Origin: JADLGH01 sp964586675
Lineage (GTDB): Bacteria; Desulfobacterota_D; UBA1144; Nemesobacterales; UBA2774
Length of the DNA stretch: 64,000 bases
Reading direction: 5' to 3'
NCBI GenBank assembly: GCA_964586675.1
Contig: CAZPHQ010000001.1
Span: forward strand, 62,001 to 126,000
Below the pieces are notes generated by a model, which saw nothing but the letters and a program-made list of their open reading frames with translations, searched no databases and had not been told where the DNA came from. Shown here in pieces: positions 26,942-35,838 of the stretch (positions are counted from its first letter, which is position 1; every line of letters starts with the position of its first letter). The position numbers were made by a program, and so were the translations under genes.

Positions 26942-27784
26942 TCAGGGTAAGTATATCCCAGCGAGGACGAAAAGAAAAACGGAAAACCCGACGAGTATGT
27001 TGATTTTAAAGAACGCGAGGTCGACGTTCGAGGACTTTCTCTGCTCCAAAAAGAGGAGAATTCCGATGACCGCGACCATCACCCCGGCGAATATCGTCTT
27101 GAACATGAGGAAGTAAAGGAACGCCACGGAAAAGAACGCCGCCTGGTGGAGAAGGCCCGAGACATAGAGCGCCGTATCCCTCCCGAAGCGCGCCACCATC
27201 GAGTATATCCCGCTCTTCCTGTCAAAATCCTCGTCCATCGTGGCGTAAATGATGTCGAATCCCGAAACCCAGAACAGCGTGAACAGCGCGAGCAGAACGG
27301 CCGGAAGCATGCTCTGTAATGAGCACGTTACGGCAACCCATCCTCCTAGCGGCGCGAGAGCGAGCCCGAGGCCGACCCCGAAATGGCAGAGCCACGTAAA
27401 GCGCTTCATGAGGGGATATATGATGAATACGGCGAGCGGTATCGGCGACAGATAAAGTACGAAGTCGCATATCATGTAGGCCGCGGCGAAGTAAAGGATC
27501 AACCCCGCTATAGTGACTCCGTAAGCCTTCCCGAGGCTGAGCTTCCCCGAGGGCAGCTCCCTGTCCTTCGTCCTCGGATTAAGCGCGTCTATTTTGCGGT
27601 CGAGGATCCTGTTTATGGCGAGCGCGGCGGTACGCGCCCCCGTCCCGGCGAGTATTATGAAAAGGAGGAGCCTCAGGTCCGGAAGGCCGCCCCACGCGAG
27701 AAAAGCCCCTGCCAGGATCATCGGAAGCGAAAAAAGGGTGTGCTCGAATTTAACGAAGCTGCTGTAATTTTTTATGCTGCTCAT
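26942..27784 (-). CDS. mqnP: UbiA-family polyprenyltransferase (MqnP type)
   Basis: Integral membrane prenyltransferase with eight to nine hydrophobic segments. The first Asp-rich motif is NRILDRKIDALNPRTKDRELPSG (split here at INRILDRKID and NPRTKDR), and the second is YATMDEDFDRKSGIYS. In this context it attaches the isoprenoid tail to the futalosine-pathway naphthoate. First gene of the operon mqnP-ubiX-ubiD-mqnE, transcribed away from mgtE. Confidence 0.9.
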   Translation of the reverse strand: MSSIKNYSSFVKFEHTLFSLPMILAGAFLAWGGLPDLRLLLFIILAGTGARTAALAINRILDRKIDALNPRTKDRELPSGKLSLGKAYGVTIAGLILYFAAAYMICDFVLYLSPIPLAVFIIYPLMKRFTWLCHFGVGLGLALAPLGGWVAVTCSLQSMLPAVLLALFTLFWVSGFDIIYATMDEDFDRKSGIYSMVARFGRDTALYVSGLLHQAAFFSVAFLYFLMFKTIFAGVMVAVIGILLFLEQRKSSNVDLAFFKINILVGFSVFLFVLAGIYLP

Positions 27785-27795
27785 ATTAAGGGGCC

Positions 27796-27813
27796 GGCCC
27801 TTGGGTCAGGGCC
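27796..27813. promoter_or_regulatory. Perfect hairpin in the mqnP-mgtE divergent region
   Basis: GGCCCT, loop TGGGTC, AGGGCC, followed on the plus strand by a T-rich run. It lies in the 98-bp region between divergent genes and could be an attenuator in the mgtE leader or chance symmetry. The gap is too short for an M-box riboswitch. Confidence 0.3.
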
Positions 27814-27882
27814 TAGATTTTACTTTACTTTTAACGTCCCTTCTATACACTAAGGCGGTATTCCCGCTGGCAGAGAAAAAAT

Positions 27883-29238
27883 ATGCCGAATCCCGAGTTA
27901 GCCGAAAGAATATCGAATGACCTCCTCGAGGGAAATATAGAGAACATCAGGGACGTCCTGGCCGAGGTCCATCCGTCCGAGATCGCGGGGATTCTGGCGG
28001 CTTTCCCGCCCGAGGACTACCAGCGGATTCTGGAAGCGCTCGACCCGGAAACGGCGTCCGGAGTCATACTAGAGCTTGATCCGGAGCACAGGGAGGAGGT
28101 GCTCGGGGAGCTCGACGCCGAAAAGATAGCCGAGATAGTCGAGGAGATGGAGTCAGACGACGCTGCGGACCTCATAGGCGAGCTCCCGGAGCAGACGGCG
28201 TCCTCCGTTCTCTCCAAGCTCGACCCCGAGGGGCTAAGGGACCTCGAGCCCCTTCTCAAATATCCAGACGATTCCGCCGGCGGCATCATGCAGACCGAGC
28301 TCGTAAAGGTCGGCGACAATTTCACAGTGAGGGACGCGATAAACTGGATAAGGCTCATAGCCGACGAAATACCCGACTTTCACCAGATCTTCGTCACCGA
28401 CGACAGGGACAGGCTCCTCGGCGACATATCCCTCCAGAAGCTGATACTGGCCACCCCGGGCTCCAGGGCGACGGACGTCATGGAGCCGCTCGAAGTAACA
28501 GTCCCGCCCTACATGGACCAGGAGGAAGTCGCGAAGATATTCCAGAAGTTCGATGTGCTCTCCGTCCCCGTCGTCGACGACGAGGGCGTCCTCCTGGGCA
28601 GGATCACCGCCGACGACATTTTAGACGTCATCACTGAAGAGGCCTCCGAAGACCTCATGCAGATGGCCGGTCTCGGCGATACCCTTCATCCAATATATAC
28701 CCCTACACGGACTCGTATAATACTCAGGACACCCTGGCTCCTTCTGACACTCGTCGGCGAGCTCTTCATAGCCTTTATCATCGTCTACGCGTTCGAGCCG
28801 ACGCTTAAGAAGGTGGCGGTGCTGGCGGCCTTCATGCCCGCGATAATGGCTACGGGCGGCAACGTCGGTCTTCAGACGACGACGATCGTGATCAGAAGCA
28901 TCGGCATGGGGACGATAAACATAAAACAGATACTCAGGATTATTTTTCTGGAAGTGAGGGTTGGAGTCACGCTCGGCGTGATATGCGGCGTCCTGGCGGC
29001 GGTGATAGGCGCGTTTATCAGCTACAACGAGCCCGAGGTTTTCAAGATCGCGATCGCCGTGTTCATAGCCATGGTGTCGGCGACCATGGCGACGTCATTC
29101 ATCGGGGTCGCGGGCCCGCTCGTGCTTCACAGGCTCAACTTCGACCCGGCGGCGGCGTCGGGGCCCTTTCTGACGATGTTCAACGACATCTTCGGCTCGG
29201 TCTTCTATCTCTTTATCGCGATGCTGATCTTCAACTGA
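27883..29238 (+). CDS. mgtE: Magnesium transporter MgtE
   Basis: Mg2+ channel of 451 residues with the standard order: N-terminal superhelical domain (repeats such as LDPETASGVILELDPE and EEMESDDAADLIGELPE, 1-130), two CBS domains (about 135-255) that sense cytoplasmic Mg2+, a plug helix, and five membrane segments (285-450) with the pore signature ATGGNVGLQTTTIVIRSI. Acidic residues that bind Mg2+ are abundant in the N domain. Monocistronic and divergent from mqnP. Confidence 0.95.
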   Translation: MPNPELAERISNDLLEGNIENIRDVLAEVHPSEIAGILAAFPPEDYQRILEALDPETASGVILELDPEHREEVLGELDAEKIAEIVEEMESDDAADLIGELPEQTASSVLSKLDPEGLRDLEPLLKYPDDSAGGIMQTELVKVGDNFTVRDAINWIRLIADEIPDFHQIFVTDDRDRLLGDISLQKLILATPGSRATDVMEPLEVTVPPYMDQEEVAKIFQKFDVLSVPVVDDEGVLLGRITADDILDVITEEASEDLMQMAGLGDTLHPIYTPTRTRIILRTPWLLLTLVGELFIAFIIVYAFEPTLKKVAVLAAFMPAIMATGGNVGLQTTTIVIRSIGMGTINIKQILRIIFLEVRVGVTLGVICGVLAAVIGAFISYNEPEVFKIAIAVFIAMVSATMATSFIGVAGPLVLHRLNFDPAAASGPFLTMFNDIFGSVFYLFIAMLIFN

Positions 29239-29253
29239 CCGGGCAGAGCCCGG
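29239..29253 (+). terminator. GC-rich hairpin after mgtE
   Basis: CCGGGC, loop AGA, GCCCGG begins one base after the mgtE stop codon. There is no T-run, so it would act only as a weak or factor-assisted terminator between convergent genes. Confidence 0.35.
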
Positions 29254-29283
29254 CTCCACCAGTCGTGCGACGCGGGGATTCTT

Positions 29284-30874
29284 CTACTTCGAAAGCTCCT
29301 TGCAAGCTTCGAGTCCCTTCTGACCGCAGAAGAACTGCGTGCAGGATACGACCATTTCGTAGTTGTAGGTTATGCCCTCTTTCCAGTCCGCCCTGCACTT
29401 TTCGACGATCTCCTTCTCCGGTGTGCCGTCCTCGAACGACGTCGAGAGGGCTTCCGCCTTGTCACGCGCCTCCGTACGTTTCTTGACGCAGGCCTCGCGC
29501 TCGAAATCGGTCTGGTACCTGCTGCACCAGGAGTTTATTTCGTCCTCCGGCAGGGCCTCTTCCTTAAGCTCGTCCTCGGGCGCGAGAGCGGCTGTATCCA
29601 TGGATTTTTCGGTTACGGTCTCGGAAGCGGCGTCCCCGGGCTGAAGCGGCTGCGGGCCGACTTCGGCTGTCGCGGCCCCTTCCTGTGGCGAAGGGGTCAG
29701 CGTCGGCTCGGGGGCCGGGGCCGGCTCATTGGGCGGCGCGGCGGGAGCAGGGGCCGGTTTCTCGGGCGCGGCAGGAGCGGGCACGGCGGCCGCCGGCGCC
29801 GGAACGCTTGCCGTCTCCTTCACAGGGGGCAGGCTCCACTACAGGTTCCGGGGCGGGAGCGGGCTTCTCCGGCGCAGGCTCAGGCTCGGGTTTAGCCTGA
29901 ACTGCTTCTGGTTTCTCAGGTTCCGGCAATTTCTTCGTTTCAACTGGAGCAGGCTCTACAGGCGGCGGGGGTAGCGGCAAGGTTTCTTCGGATGGTTCTA
30001 TTTTGGCTGTCTTCGCCGGTGCTTCGGCGGGCGCAGCGGGAGCCGGTTTCACAGGCTCGGGCGCCTTTACAACAGGCGGCGCCGCAGGCTTCGGGGCCTC
30101 GGCTACGGGAGCAGCCGGTGAGGTCTTCTGCACTTCCGCTGCTTCCGGTGCGCCACCCGTATCGACCTCCTCGGCAAGGTTCTGTATCACTTCTTCCCTC
30201 GTCTTCGGCGCCGGAGGCGTAGTCGGAGCAGGCGGTGGCGCCACTTCGACGGCCTGCTCTTCAACATATACATCCTCCACAGCCTCCCCCGAAGGCGCGG
30301 TTTCTATCGCCGACTCGGAGAGATTTTCGGAGACCGCGCCGTCCGCGGCGGAAGGAGCGGCCGCTACCGCGCCGAGGTCCTCGATCTCCTTGTAGACCCT
30401 GCCTATCGTGGCCACCGACCTGTTCACGCCCGCCCCGGCGCGGCTTACCAGCTCTCCCTTCGTCCCGAAGTCTTCCTGCGTGCAGGCCGCGCTGTAGAGG
30501 TTAAGAGAGGTTTTGTATTCCGATATGGCCGAAGCCGAGTTCGCCTGAACCGATTCGAACCTGGCGGGCGGCGTGATGGTTCCGAGCTGCTTTCCTAGAG
30601 AGCTCATTATGCCGTAGTAATGCGCAAACTCACCCGAGCATCTCTCGAGCGGTGCGGATTGGAGCGGAAGGACGTTCGCGCTCACCTGCGAGGCGACCTG
30701 CGAGTACTCGTACAGTATCGGCGTCACCGTTTTCAGATATATCTTTTCCGCCGCGCTGTAATTATCGGCAGCGGCGGCAGGCGCCGCATGAGCCTGCAAA
30801 AATATCACGGCAAGAAACGCCGCCGATAAAATGGAAACGCGCCTTCTTTCAATTATCGATAATATTCCTTTCAT
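29284..30874 (-). pseudogene. Exported two-domain Cys protein with Pro/Ala linker, frameshifted in linker
   Basis: Signal peptide (to about residue 36), an N-terminal domain (NYSAAEKIYLKTVTPILYE onward, about 130 residues), a very long Pro/Ala/Glu-rich linker, and a C-terminal Cys domain (WCSRYQTDFEREACVKK to FFCGQKGLEACKELSK). The frame breaks in the linker at a run of five Cs (GCCCCCTG on the minus strand): with four Cs the linker reads on as VEPAPVKETASVPAP into the C-terminal domain. The gene at 37381-38166 has the same two domains joined by a short linker and intact, which proves the layout. Either an assembly/sequencing slip, a recent mutation, or phase variation. ATG 30874 has GGAG 10 nt upstream. 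Confidence 0.75.
29825..29829 (-). other. Homopolymer frameshift site (five G on plus strand)
   Basis: The single-base expansion that breaks the two-domain Cys protein lies in this G5 (minus C5) run. Removing one base joins both halves in frame; the N-terminal piece otherwise runs out of frame for about 35 codons into Arg-rich nonsense and stops near 29726. Confidence 0.7.
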
Positions 30875-31039
30875 GACTCGCTCCGGACCGCCTTGTTCCA
30901 TCATCCCCAATGACGGACAGGCTTATCCAAATATCTTTACTGGCACTATTATAAAATACCCGCCCCCTTTTCACCAGACCGCCGAAGACCCGCCCCCGCC
31001 GCACTCGCGGAGAGGCGGTTTTTTAGTGATAATAACTCT

Positions 31040-31750
31040 ATGAACGACGGGCAGGAGGCGTACCTTTTAAGGAAAACTCCATACGGCGAAAGGGACTACG
31101 TCCTCACCCTTTTCACGAGAGAATCGGGGAAGATAAGCGGCTTCGCGAAGAACGCCAAAACGAGCGGCAAGCGCTTCGGGGGAAGGATAGAGCCGTTCGT
31201 CCTCTTCCGCGCGAGATATAAGGAAAGAAGCGGCGGGCTCATGCTCGTCGATGACGCCGAGACTGTGAAAGTCTTCCGCCGCCTGATGGAGGACGTCGAG
31301 CTCTTTCTCTGGGGGAGTCTCGCGCTCGAAACGATAGACGTCCTGACACCTAAAGACGCCCCCAACGAAGAGATGTTCGAGACGCTGACAGGGCTCTTCA
31401 CGGAGCTCGACGAGGGCAAAAGCGCCCTCCCGGCGATACTCAGGTTTCAGCTTCGGACGCTGGCCCTCTCGGGATACGAGCCCAACCTCGAAACCTGCGC
31501 CGGGTGCGGGAAGGACGTCGGTGACAGGGCGCACTTCAGCATAAGAGGAGGAGGCGTGATCTGCACGGAGTGCGGCACCAGGGCCGAAAACGGAGGGCTC
31601 ATTTCGACGGAATTCCTCCGCAGAAGAGATTTAATGGAGCTCCATCTTGAGAAAGTTTTAAAATACGTAAAACTGTTCCTAAGGTTCACCGAGTACCACA
31701 CCGAGAAAAAGTTGAATTCGTCGAAGTTCATAGAGGAGCTGACAGTATGA
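31040..31750 (+). CDS. recO: DNA repair protein RecO
   Basis: A 236-residue recombination mediator that loads RecA with RecR. N-terminal OB fold (EAYLLRKTPYGERDYVLTLF), a helical middle, and a zinc finger of the type CAGCG (residue 152 region) with CTECG, then LRFTEYHTEKKLNSSKFI, the family ending. ATG 31040 follows directly after a T-rich stretch. It overlaps argJ by 4 bp (ATGA). Confidence 0.93.
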   Translation: MNDGQEAYLLRKTPYGERDYVLTLFTRESGKISGFAKNAKTSGKRFGGRIEPFVLFRARYKERSGGLMLVDDAETVKVFRRLMEDVELFLWGSLALETIDVLTPKDAPNEEMFETLTGLFTELDEGKSALPAILRFQLRTLALSGYEPNLETCAGCGKDVGDRAHFSIRGGGVICTECGTRAENGGLISTEFLRRRDLMELHLEKVLKYVKLFLRFTEYHTEKKLNSSKFIEELTV

Positions 31751-32922
31751 TAAAAATTCCCGGTTTCCAGGGGAGCGGTGTATCCTGCGGAATTAAAAAG
31801 AGCGGCAAAAAGGACCTCGCGCTTTTATTCTCGGAAACCCCCGCGAAGGCCGCCGGCGTATTTACGACGAACGTCGTGAAGGCCCCGCCCGTAGTGCTCG
31901 GAATGGAGAGGATAAAGGGCGGATACTGTCAGGCCGTGCTCGTAAACAGCGGTGTCGCGAACGCGTTCACCGGCCCTGCCGGCATGAAGGCGGCGGTGCT
32001 TTCGTCCCGCTACCTTGCCGAAGGTCTCGGCATCGCGGAAGACCTCGTCATACCGTCCTCGACAGGGCTCATTGGCGGCCCGCTTCCGACCGATAAAATA
32101 AAGAACGCCGTCCCGCAGCTCGTCTCCGGGCTCAGTGGAGACGGCATCGCCGACGCCGCCGAGGCCATCATGACGACGGACGCGTTCCCGAAATACGCCT
32201 CGGTGAACGTCACGATCGGCGGGAAGAAAGGAACTGTCGGCGTCATAGGAAAAGGGGCCGGGATGATCATGCCCAACATGGCGACGATGCTGGCTTACAT
32301 TATGACCGACGTCAACGTCGGCAAGAGAGCGCTTTCGAAGCTCCTCTCCGACTCGAACGGCAGCTCCTTCAACAAGATAATAGTAGACGGCGACACCTCC
32401 ACGAACGACACCGTTCTCCTCCTCGCGAACGGCGTGCTCGGCAACCGGGCGGTCGACGGCGGAAAGGATTATCAAAAGCTTTTGGCCGCCGTAACGGAGG
32501 CTGCCTCCGAAGTCGCCCATCTGATAGTGAAGGACGGCGAGGGTGCGACGAAGGTCGTGAAGATAGTAGTCAAGGGCGCCAAAACAGAGAAAGACGCCGA
32601 GGCAATCGCGCGCACGATCGGGACGTCCCTGCTCGTAAAGAGCGCCCTCTTCGGCGAAGACCCCAACTGGGGCAGAATAGTCGCCGCCGCCGGGCGCGCG
32701 GGTGTGGATTTTAACCCGGACAAGCTCGACCTCTTCTTCGCCGGGCACAAGGTCTTAAGCAACTCGAAGGCGGTCATGGACGAAGAAAAGGCGCTCGAAG
32801 TCATGAAGACCCCGAGCTTCTCAATCACCCTCGATTTAAAATCAGGAAAAAAAAGCTCCTTCGTCGTCACGAGCGACATCACGTTCGACTACCTCAAGAT
32901 CAACGCGCATTACAGAACCTGA
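31747..32922 (+). CDS. argJ: Bifunctional ornithine/glutamate N-acetyltransferase ArgJ
   Basis: Moves the acetyl group from N-acetylornithine to glutamate in cyclic arginine synthesis and, in bifunctional forms, also uses acetyl-CoA. The self-cleavage site is in KGAGMIMPNMATMLAYIM: cleavage before T180 makes the alpha and beta chains. Other landmarks: LVNSGVANAFTG, STGLIGGPLPTDKI, VDGDTSTNDTVLLLANG and GEDPNWGRIVAAAGRAG. Length 391 fits the family. Translationally coupled to recO; no other arg gene is nearby. Confidence 0.94.
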   Translation: MIKIPGFQGSGVSCGIKKSGKKDLALLFSETPAKAAGVFTTNVVKAPPVVLGMERIKGGYCQAVLVNSGVANAFTGPAGMKAAVLSSRYLAEGLGIAEDLVIPSSTGLIGGPLPTDKIKNAVPQLVSGLSGDGIADAAEAIMTTDAFPKYASVNVTIGGKKGTVGVIGKGAGMIMPNMATMLAYIMTDVNVGKRALSKLLSDSNGSSFNKIIVDGDTSTNDTVLLLANGVLGNRAVDGGKDYQKLLAAVTEAASEVAHLIVKDGEGATKVVKIVVKGAKTEKDAEAIARTIGTSLLVKSALFGEDPNWGRIVAAAGRAGVDFNPDKLDLFFAGHKVLSNSKAVMDEEKALEVMKTPSFSITLDLKSGKKSSFVVTSDITFDYLKINAHYRT

Positions 32923-33040
32923 GAGCTCTTATTTTGGCGTGATAAATCCGGATAGCCTATATCGAGAGTATATATATTATATATAGCATATTGCTATCCC
33001 CAACGATTCCGGGCAAGCGAGGGATATCCCACATTCTGTC

Positions 33041-33065
33041 ATTCCCGAATGCCTGTATCGGGAAT
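33041..33065. repeat. REP-like hairpin
   Basis: ATTCCCGA and TCGGGAAT, 9 nt apart, preceded by TGTC and followed by CCA. This is the form of the widespread TCATTCCC...GGGAATCCA dispersed palindromes of bacterial genomes. Confidence 0.65.
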
Positions 33066-33185
33066 CCATTTCCGCCAGCAATCCATCAAGAGTTTTTGTC
33101 ATTTCGAACGAATGTGAGAAATCTGCTTTTTGTCCGTCAATCTGAACCTGATTCAGAGTCTCGTTTTTATTTGTCATCTCGAGCA

Positions 33186-33429
33186 ACGATTTCGAGCAAG
33201 CGAGGAATTGCACGCCCCCGGCTGACTGCACTAAAGCTCATCCAGTACAGCTCTGAAGCAACATAAATCAAAACATTCAGGATCTCGTTTTATCTTTCGC
33301 TTTAATCTTTCATCCCCCTTAGGAAAAGGGGGATACAGGGGGATTTGAGTTTGTCGTTGCCGTCATCCTGCCTGTCCGGCGTAGCTTTCAGCAAAGACGG
33401 AAACTACGATTTCGAGCGAGCGAGAAATT
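33186..33429. repeat. Direct repeat pair, 24 bp, 22 identical
   Basis: ACGATTTCGAGCAAGCGAGG at 33186 (24 bp to 33209) and ACGATTTCGAGCGAGCGAGA at 33406 (to 33429) differ at two positions. They are two copies of one dispersed unit, 220 bp apart in the same orientation. Confidence 0.7.
33312..33334. repeat. Perfect 9-bp stem hairpin
   Basis: ATCCCCCTT, loop AGGAA, AAGGGGGAT, followed by ACAGGGGGATTT. The CCCCCTT/AAGGGGG pattern recurs in many genomes as a short non-coding repeat. Confidence 0.6.
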
Positions 33430-33489
33430 AAGAGCCCATGGCCAATTGCAAGAAAGCACTCCCCTTCGAATACGGGTTATAACAGGACT

Positions 33490-34593
33490 TCACTTCCCGG
33501 CATCGGAGCCGACCAATTCCCCTATAGACTTCACCCCTTCCCTCTCCATGAACTCCACGATGCCCTTGTTTATCTTTCCGGCGACGGCGGTACCCTCCCC
33601 CCTTATAGCCGTGACGATCTGAAGCGCCTTAGCCCCGGCTTTTATCTTTTCGAGCGCCGTCCCGGCGTCCTTTATCCCGCCGACGCCTATGATGTCGAGC
33701 CTGTCCCCCGAATGCTTATAGATGTAGGAAATCTTCTCCGTCGTCATGCGCCTGTAGTCCGCGTCGTCCCCGCTGAGGCCGCCCGGCTGTGTTCTCCAAC
33801 GCTCCCCGTACTTCGCCTTCATCTCCGGGACGTCGGCGGTGTTCGCCGCGATTATCCCCGTCACAGAATGCTCGATCGCGACCTCCAGTATGTCGTCGAG
33901 CTCCTTGTGACCAAGCTCCGGCGCGACCTTCACGAAAAGCGGCTTCCGTCCGCCCTTCCTCTCCATGGCGTCTATAACGGCCTGGACTATATCCTTCTTC
34001 CGCCCCTTTTCGTGAAGCTTCCGGAGCCCCGGGGTATTGGGCGAGCTCACATTTATCGCGAAGTAATCGGCGTAGCCGTAGAGCCTCTCTGCGACGACGG
34101 CATGCGCGCGCGGCGAGTCGTCGTGCGGGACGTCCCTGTTCATCCCGATGCTGATCCCGAGCTTAAACGGCGGGTTTTTATAGCGGCTGAGATTCTTCGC
34201 GACGACGTCCATCCCCGGGCTGTTGAACCCGAGCCAGTTTATCGCCGTTCCGGGCGCGACCATGAATTGCCTCGGCTTCGGATTTCCCGGCTGGCGGTAT
34301 TCGAGAACCGAGCCGACTTCGACGCCCGCGAACCCGAGCTTCCAGAGCGCCAGGGCGGCCCGTCCCGCCTTGTCCCACCCGGCGCCGACGATGAGCGGAT
34401 TTTCGAGCTCGACACCGCCGAGATTCACGCGGAGCCTCTCGTCGGAAAAACGCTTTCCGCCGTCGGCGAACAATTCTACGAGTTTTAAAGTAAGTGGGCT
34501 TAGTTCGGCGAGGTGAAGTGATTCCCGCGCCAGGTCGTGAAACTTTTCGGAGTCGAGCCTGTCGAGCACAGGTCTTATTATCTCTTTATACAT
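33490..34593 (-). CDS. pyrD: Quinone-dependent dihydroorotate dehydrogenase (class 2)
   Basis: Membrane-associated flavoenzyme that oxidises dihydroorotate to orotate in pyrimidine synthesis, passing electrons to quinone. The N-terminal helix (MYKEIIRPVLDRLDSEKFHD) marks class 2. FMN barrel motifs: VGAGWDKAG, NWLGFNSPGMDV, NVSSPNTPGLRKL with the catalytic Ser, VKVAPEL, and IGVGGIKDAGTALEKIKAGA. Linked to menaquinone genes earlier in the window only by shared cofactor. Its start overlaps the ychF end by 8 bp. Confidence 0.94.
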   Translation of the reverse strand: MYKEIIRPVLDRLDSEKFHDLARESLHLAELSPLTLKLVELFADGGKRFSDERLRVNLGGVELENPLIVGAGWDKAGRAALALWKLGFAGVEVGSVLEYRQPGNPKPRQFMVAPGTAINWLGFNSPGMDVVAKNLSRYKNPPFKLGISIGMNRDVPHDDSPRAHAVVAERLYGYADYFAINVSSPNTPGLRKLHEKGRKKDIVQAVIDAMERKGGRKPLFVKVAPELGHKELDDILEVAIEHSVTGIIAANTADVPEMKAKYGERWRTQPGGLSGDDADYRRMTTEKISYIYKHSGDRLDIIGVGGIKDAGTALEKIKAGAKALQIVTAIRGEGTAVAGKINKGIVEFMEREGVKSIGELVGSDAGK

Positions 34594-35686
34594 TGAACCT
34601 GAAGAGCATTATGTCCCCGTCCTTGACGACGTATTCCTTGCCCTCGGAGCGCATCTTTCCGGCTTCCTTCAGTGCAGCTTCCGAGCCCGCAGTGACAAAG
34701 TCATCGTAGGAGGCGGTCTCCGCGCGAATGAACCCGCGCTCGAAGTCGGTATGGATAACGCCCGCCGCCTGCGGGGCCTTCCACCCCTTTCTTATAGTCC
34801 ACGCCCGAACCTCCTTCGGCCCCTGCGTGAAATAGGTGATGATCCCAAGCTTATCATATGCAATCCTGACGAGCCTGTCGAGCCCGGAATTCTCGAGCCC
34901 CAGCTCGTTCAAAAAGAGTTTCTTCTCGTCATACGGAAGCTCCGCGATCTCGGCCTCTATCTTCGCCGAAAGAACTATGACCTCGGAGCCTTCCTTCGCG
35001 GCGTACTCCCTCACCTTCCTGACCTCCTCGTTCGATGAGGCGTCGGGAATATCGTCCTCGCTCACGTTGCAAACGTACAGCATCGGTATGTCGGTAAGGA
35101 GGTACATCTCCTTTACGACCTTCGGCGCGTCCTCGTCCATCTCGAAATTTCTCACCTTATTCCCGTTTTCGACGAACTCCCTCAGGCGCGTCACAACCTC
35201 GAGCGCGTCCTTAACCCTCTTGTCCCCGCTCTTCGCCTGCGACTGGAGCTTGTCCTGCCGTTTTTCGAGGGTTTCGAGGTCCTTCAGCAAGAGCTCGTCC
35301 TCTATGATGCTTATGTCCCGCATCGCGTCCGGAAAGCCCTCGACGTGTATCACGTTATCGTTCTCGAAACAGCGGACTGTATGGAGTATGAGGTCGACCT
35401 CCCTTATGCTCGCGAGAAAGGCGTTGCCCCTGCCCTTCCCTTCGGACGCACCCTTCACGAGGCCGGCGATGTCGACGACTTCCAGGTAAGTCGGCGTCAG
35501 CTTCTGCGGCTTCACAAGCTCCGAGAGTTTATGGAGCCTGTCGTCCGCGACGGCCACCACGCCGACGTTATCGTCTATAGTAGTAAAGGGGAAATTCCCG
35601 ACCTCCGCCCCCGCGCTCGTAAGGGCGTTAAAAAGCGTAGACTTGCCCACGTTGGGAAGCCCTACAAGTCCGCATCTGAGTCCCAT
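34586..35686 (-). CDS. ychF: Redox-regulated ATPase YchF (Obg family)
   Basis: Universal P-loop protein of the Obg group that hydrolyses ATP rather than GTP and binds ribosomes. G1 GLPNVGKSTLFNAL, G3 DIAGLVKGASEGKGRGNAFL, NVSEDD in place of the GTP-specific NKxD, and the C-terminal TGS-like domain (KEVRAWTIRKGWKAPQAAGVIHTD). Length 366 is standard. First gene of a unit with pyrD. Confidence 0.96.
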   Translation of the reverse strand: MGLRCGLVGLPNVGKSTLFNALTSAGAEVGNFPFTTIDDNVGVVAVADDRLHKLSELVKPQKLTPTYLEVVDIAGLVKGASEGKGRGNAFLASIREVDLILHTVRCFENDNVIHVEGFPDAMRDISIIEDELLLKDLETLEKRQDKLQSQAKSGDKRVKDALEVVTRLREFVENGNKVRNFEMDEDAPKVVKEMYLLTDIPMLYVCNVSEDDIPDASSNEEVRKVREYAAKEGSEVIVLSAKIEAEIAELPYDEKKLFLNELGLENSGLDRLVRIAYDKLGIITYFTQGPKEVRAWTIRKGWKAPQAAGVIHTDFERGFIRAETASYDDFVTAGSEAALKEAGKMRSEGKEYVVKDGDIMLFRFNV

Positions 35687-35838
35687 AATTCTTTTTTATA
35701 CCTTTTATATTGAATTTCAATCCGCAAGAAAAGTCAGGTGATAACCTACCTTAATGGAAAATGCAGTCAAGGAAGGCGCTCGCCGTTTCATGAAGCCTGA
35801 AAAAGCGATTGGCGCGCCGTCGAGCCGGTGAAGGCCGG

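Larger units (their letters stand above)
32923..33489. repeat. Intergenic region packed with degenerate dispersed repeats
   Basis: A 567-bp stretch without a gene. It contains an AT alternating tract (32965-32990), a REP-like hairpin (33041-33065), degenerate copies of GTCATyTCGA...GAAATC-type units (33097-33124, 33172-33213, 33406-33429) and a 9-bp GC-rich hairpin (33312-33334). These look like fragments of several non-coding repeat families accumulated between argJ and pyrD. Confidence 0.65.

Noticed and set aside
27785..27882. Mg2+ riboswitch (M-box) in front of mgtE
   Set aside because: The gap is only 98 bp, too short, and the conserved M-box elements are not seen.
30996..31024. Stem CCGCC/GGCGG with TTTTTT before recO
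   Set aside because: Looks like a terminator on the plus strand, but no plus-strand gene lies upstream and the 5-bp stem has a 13-nt loop.
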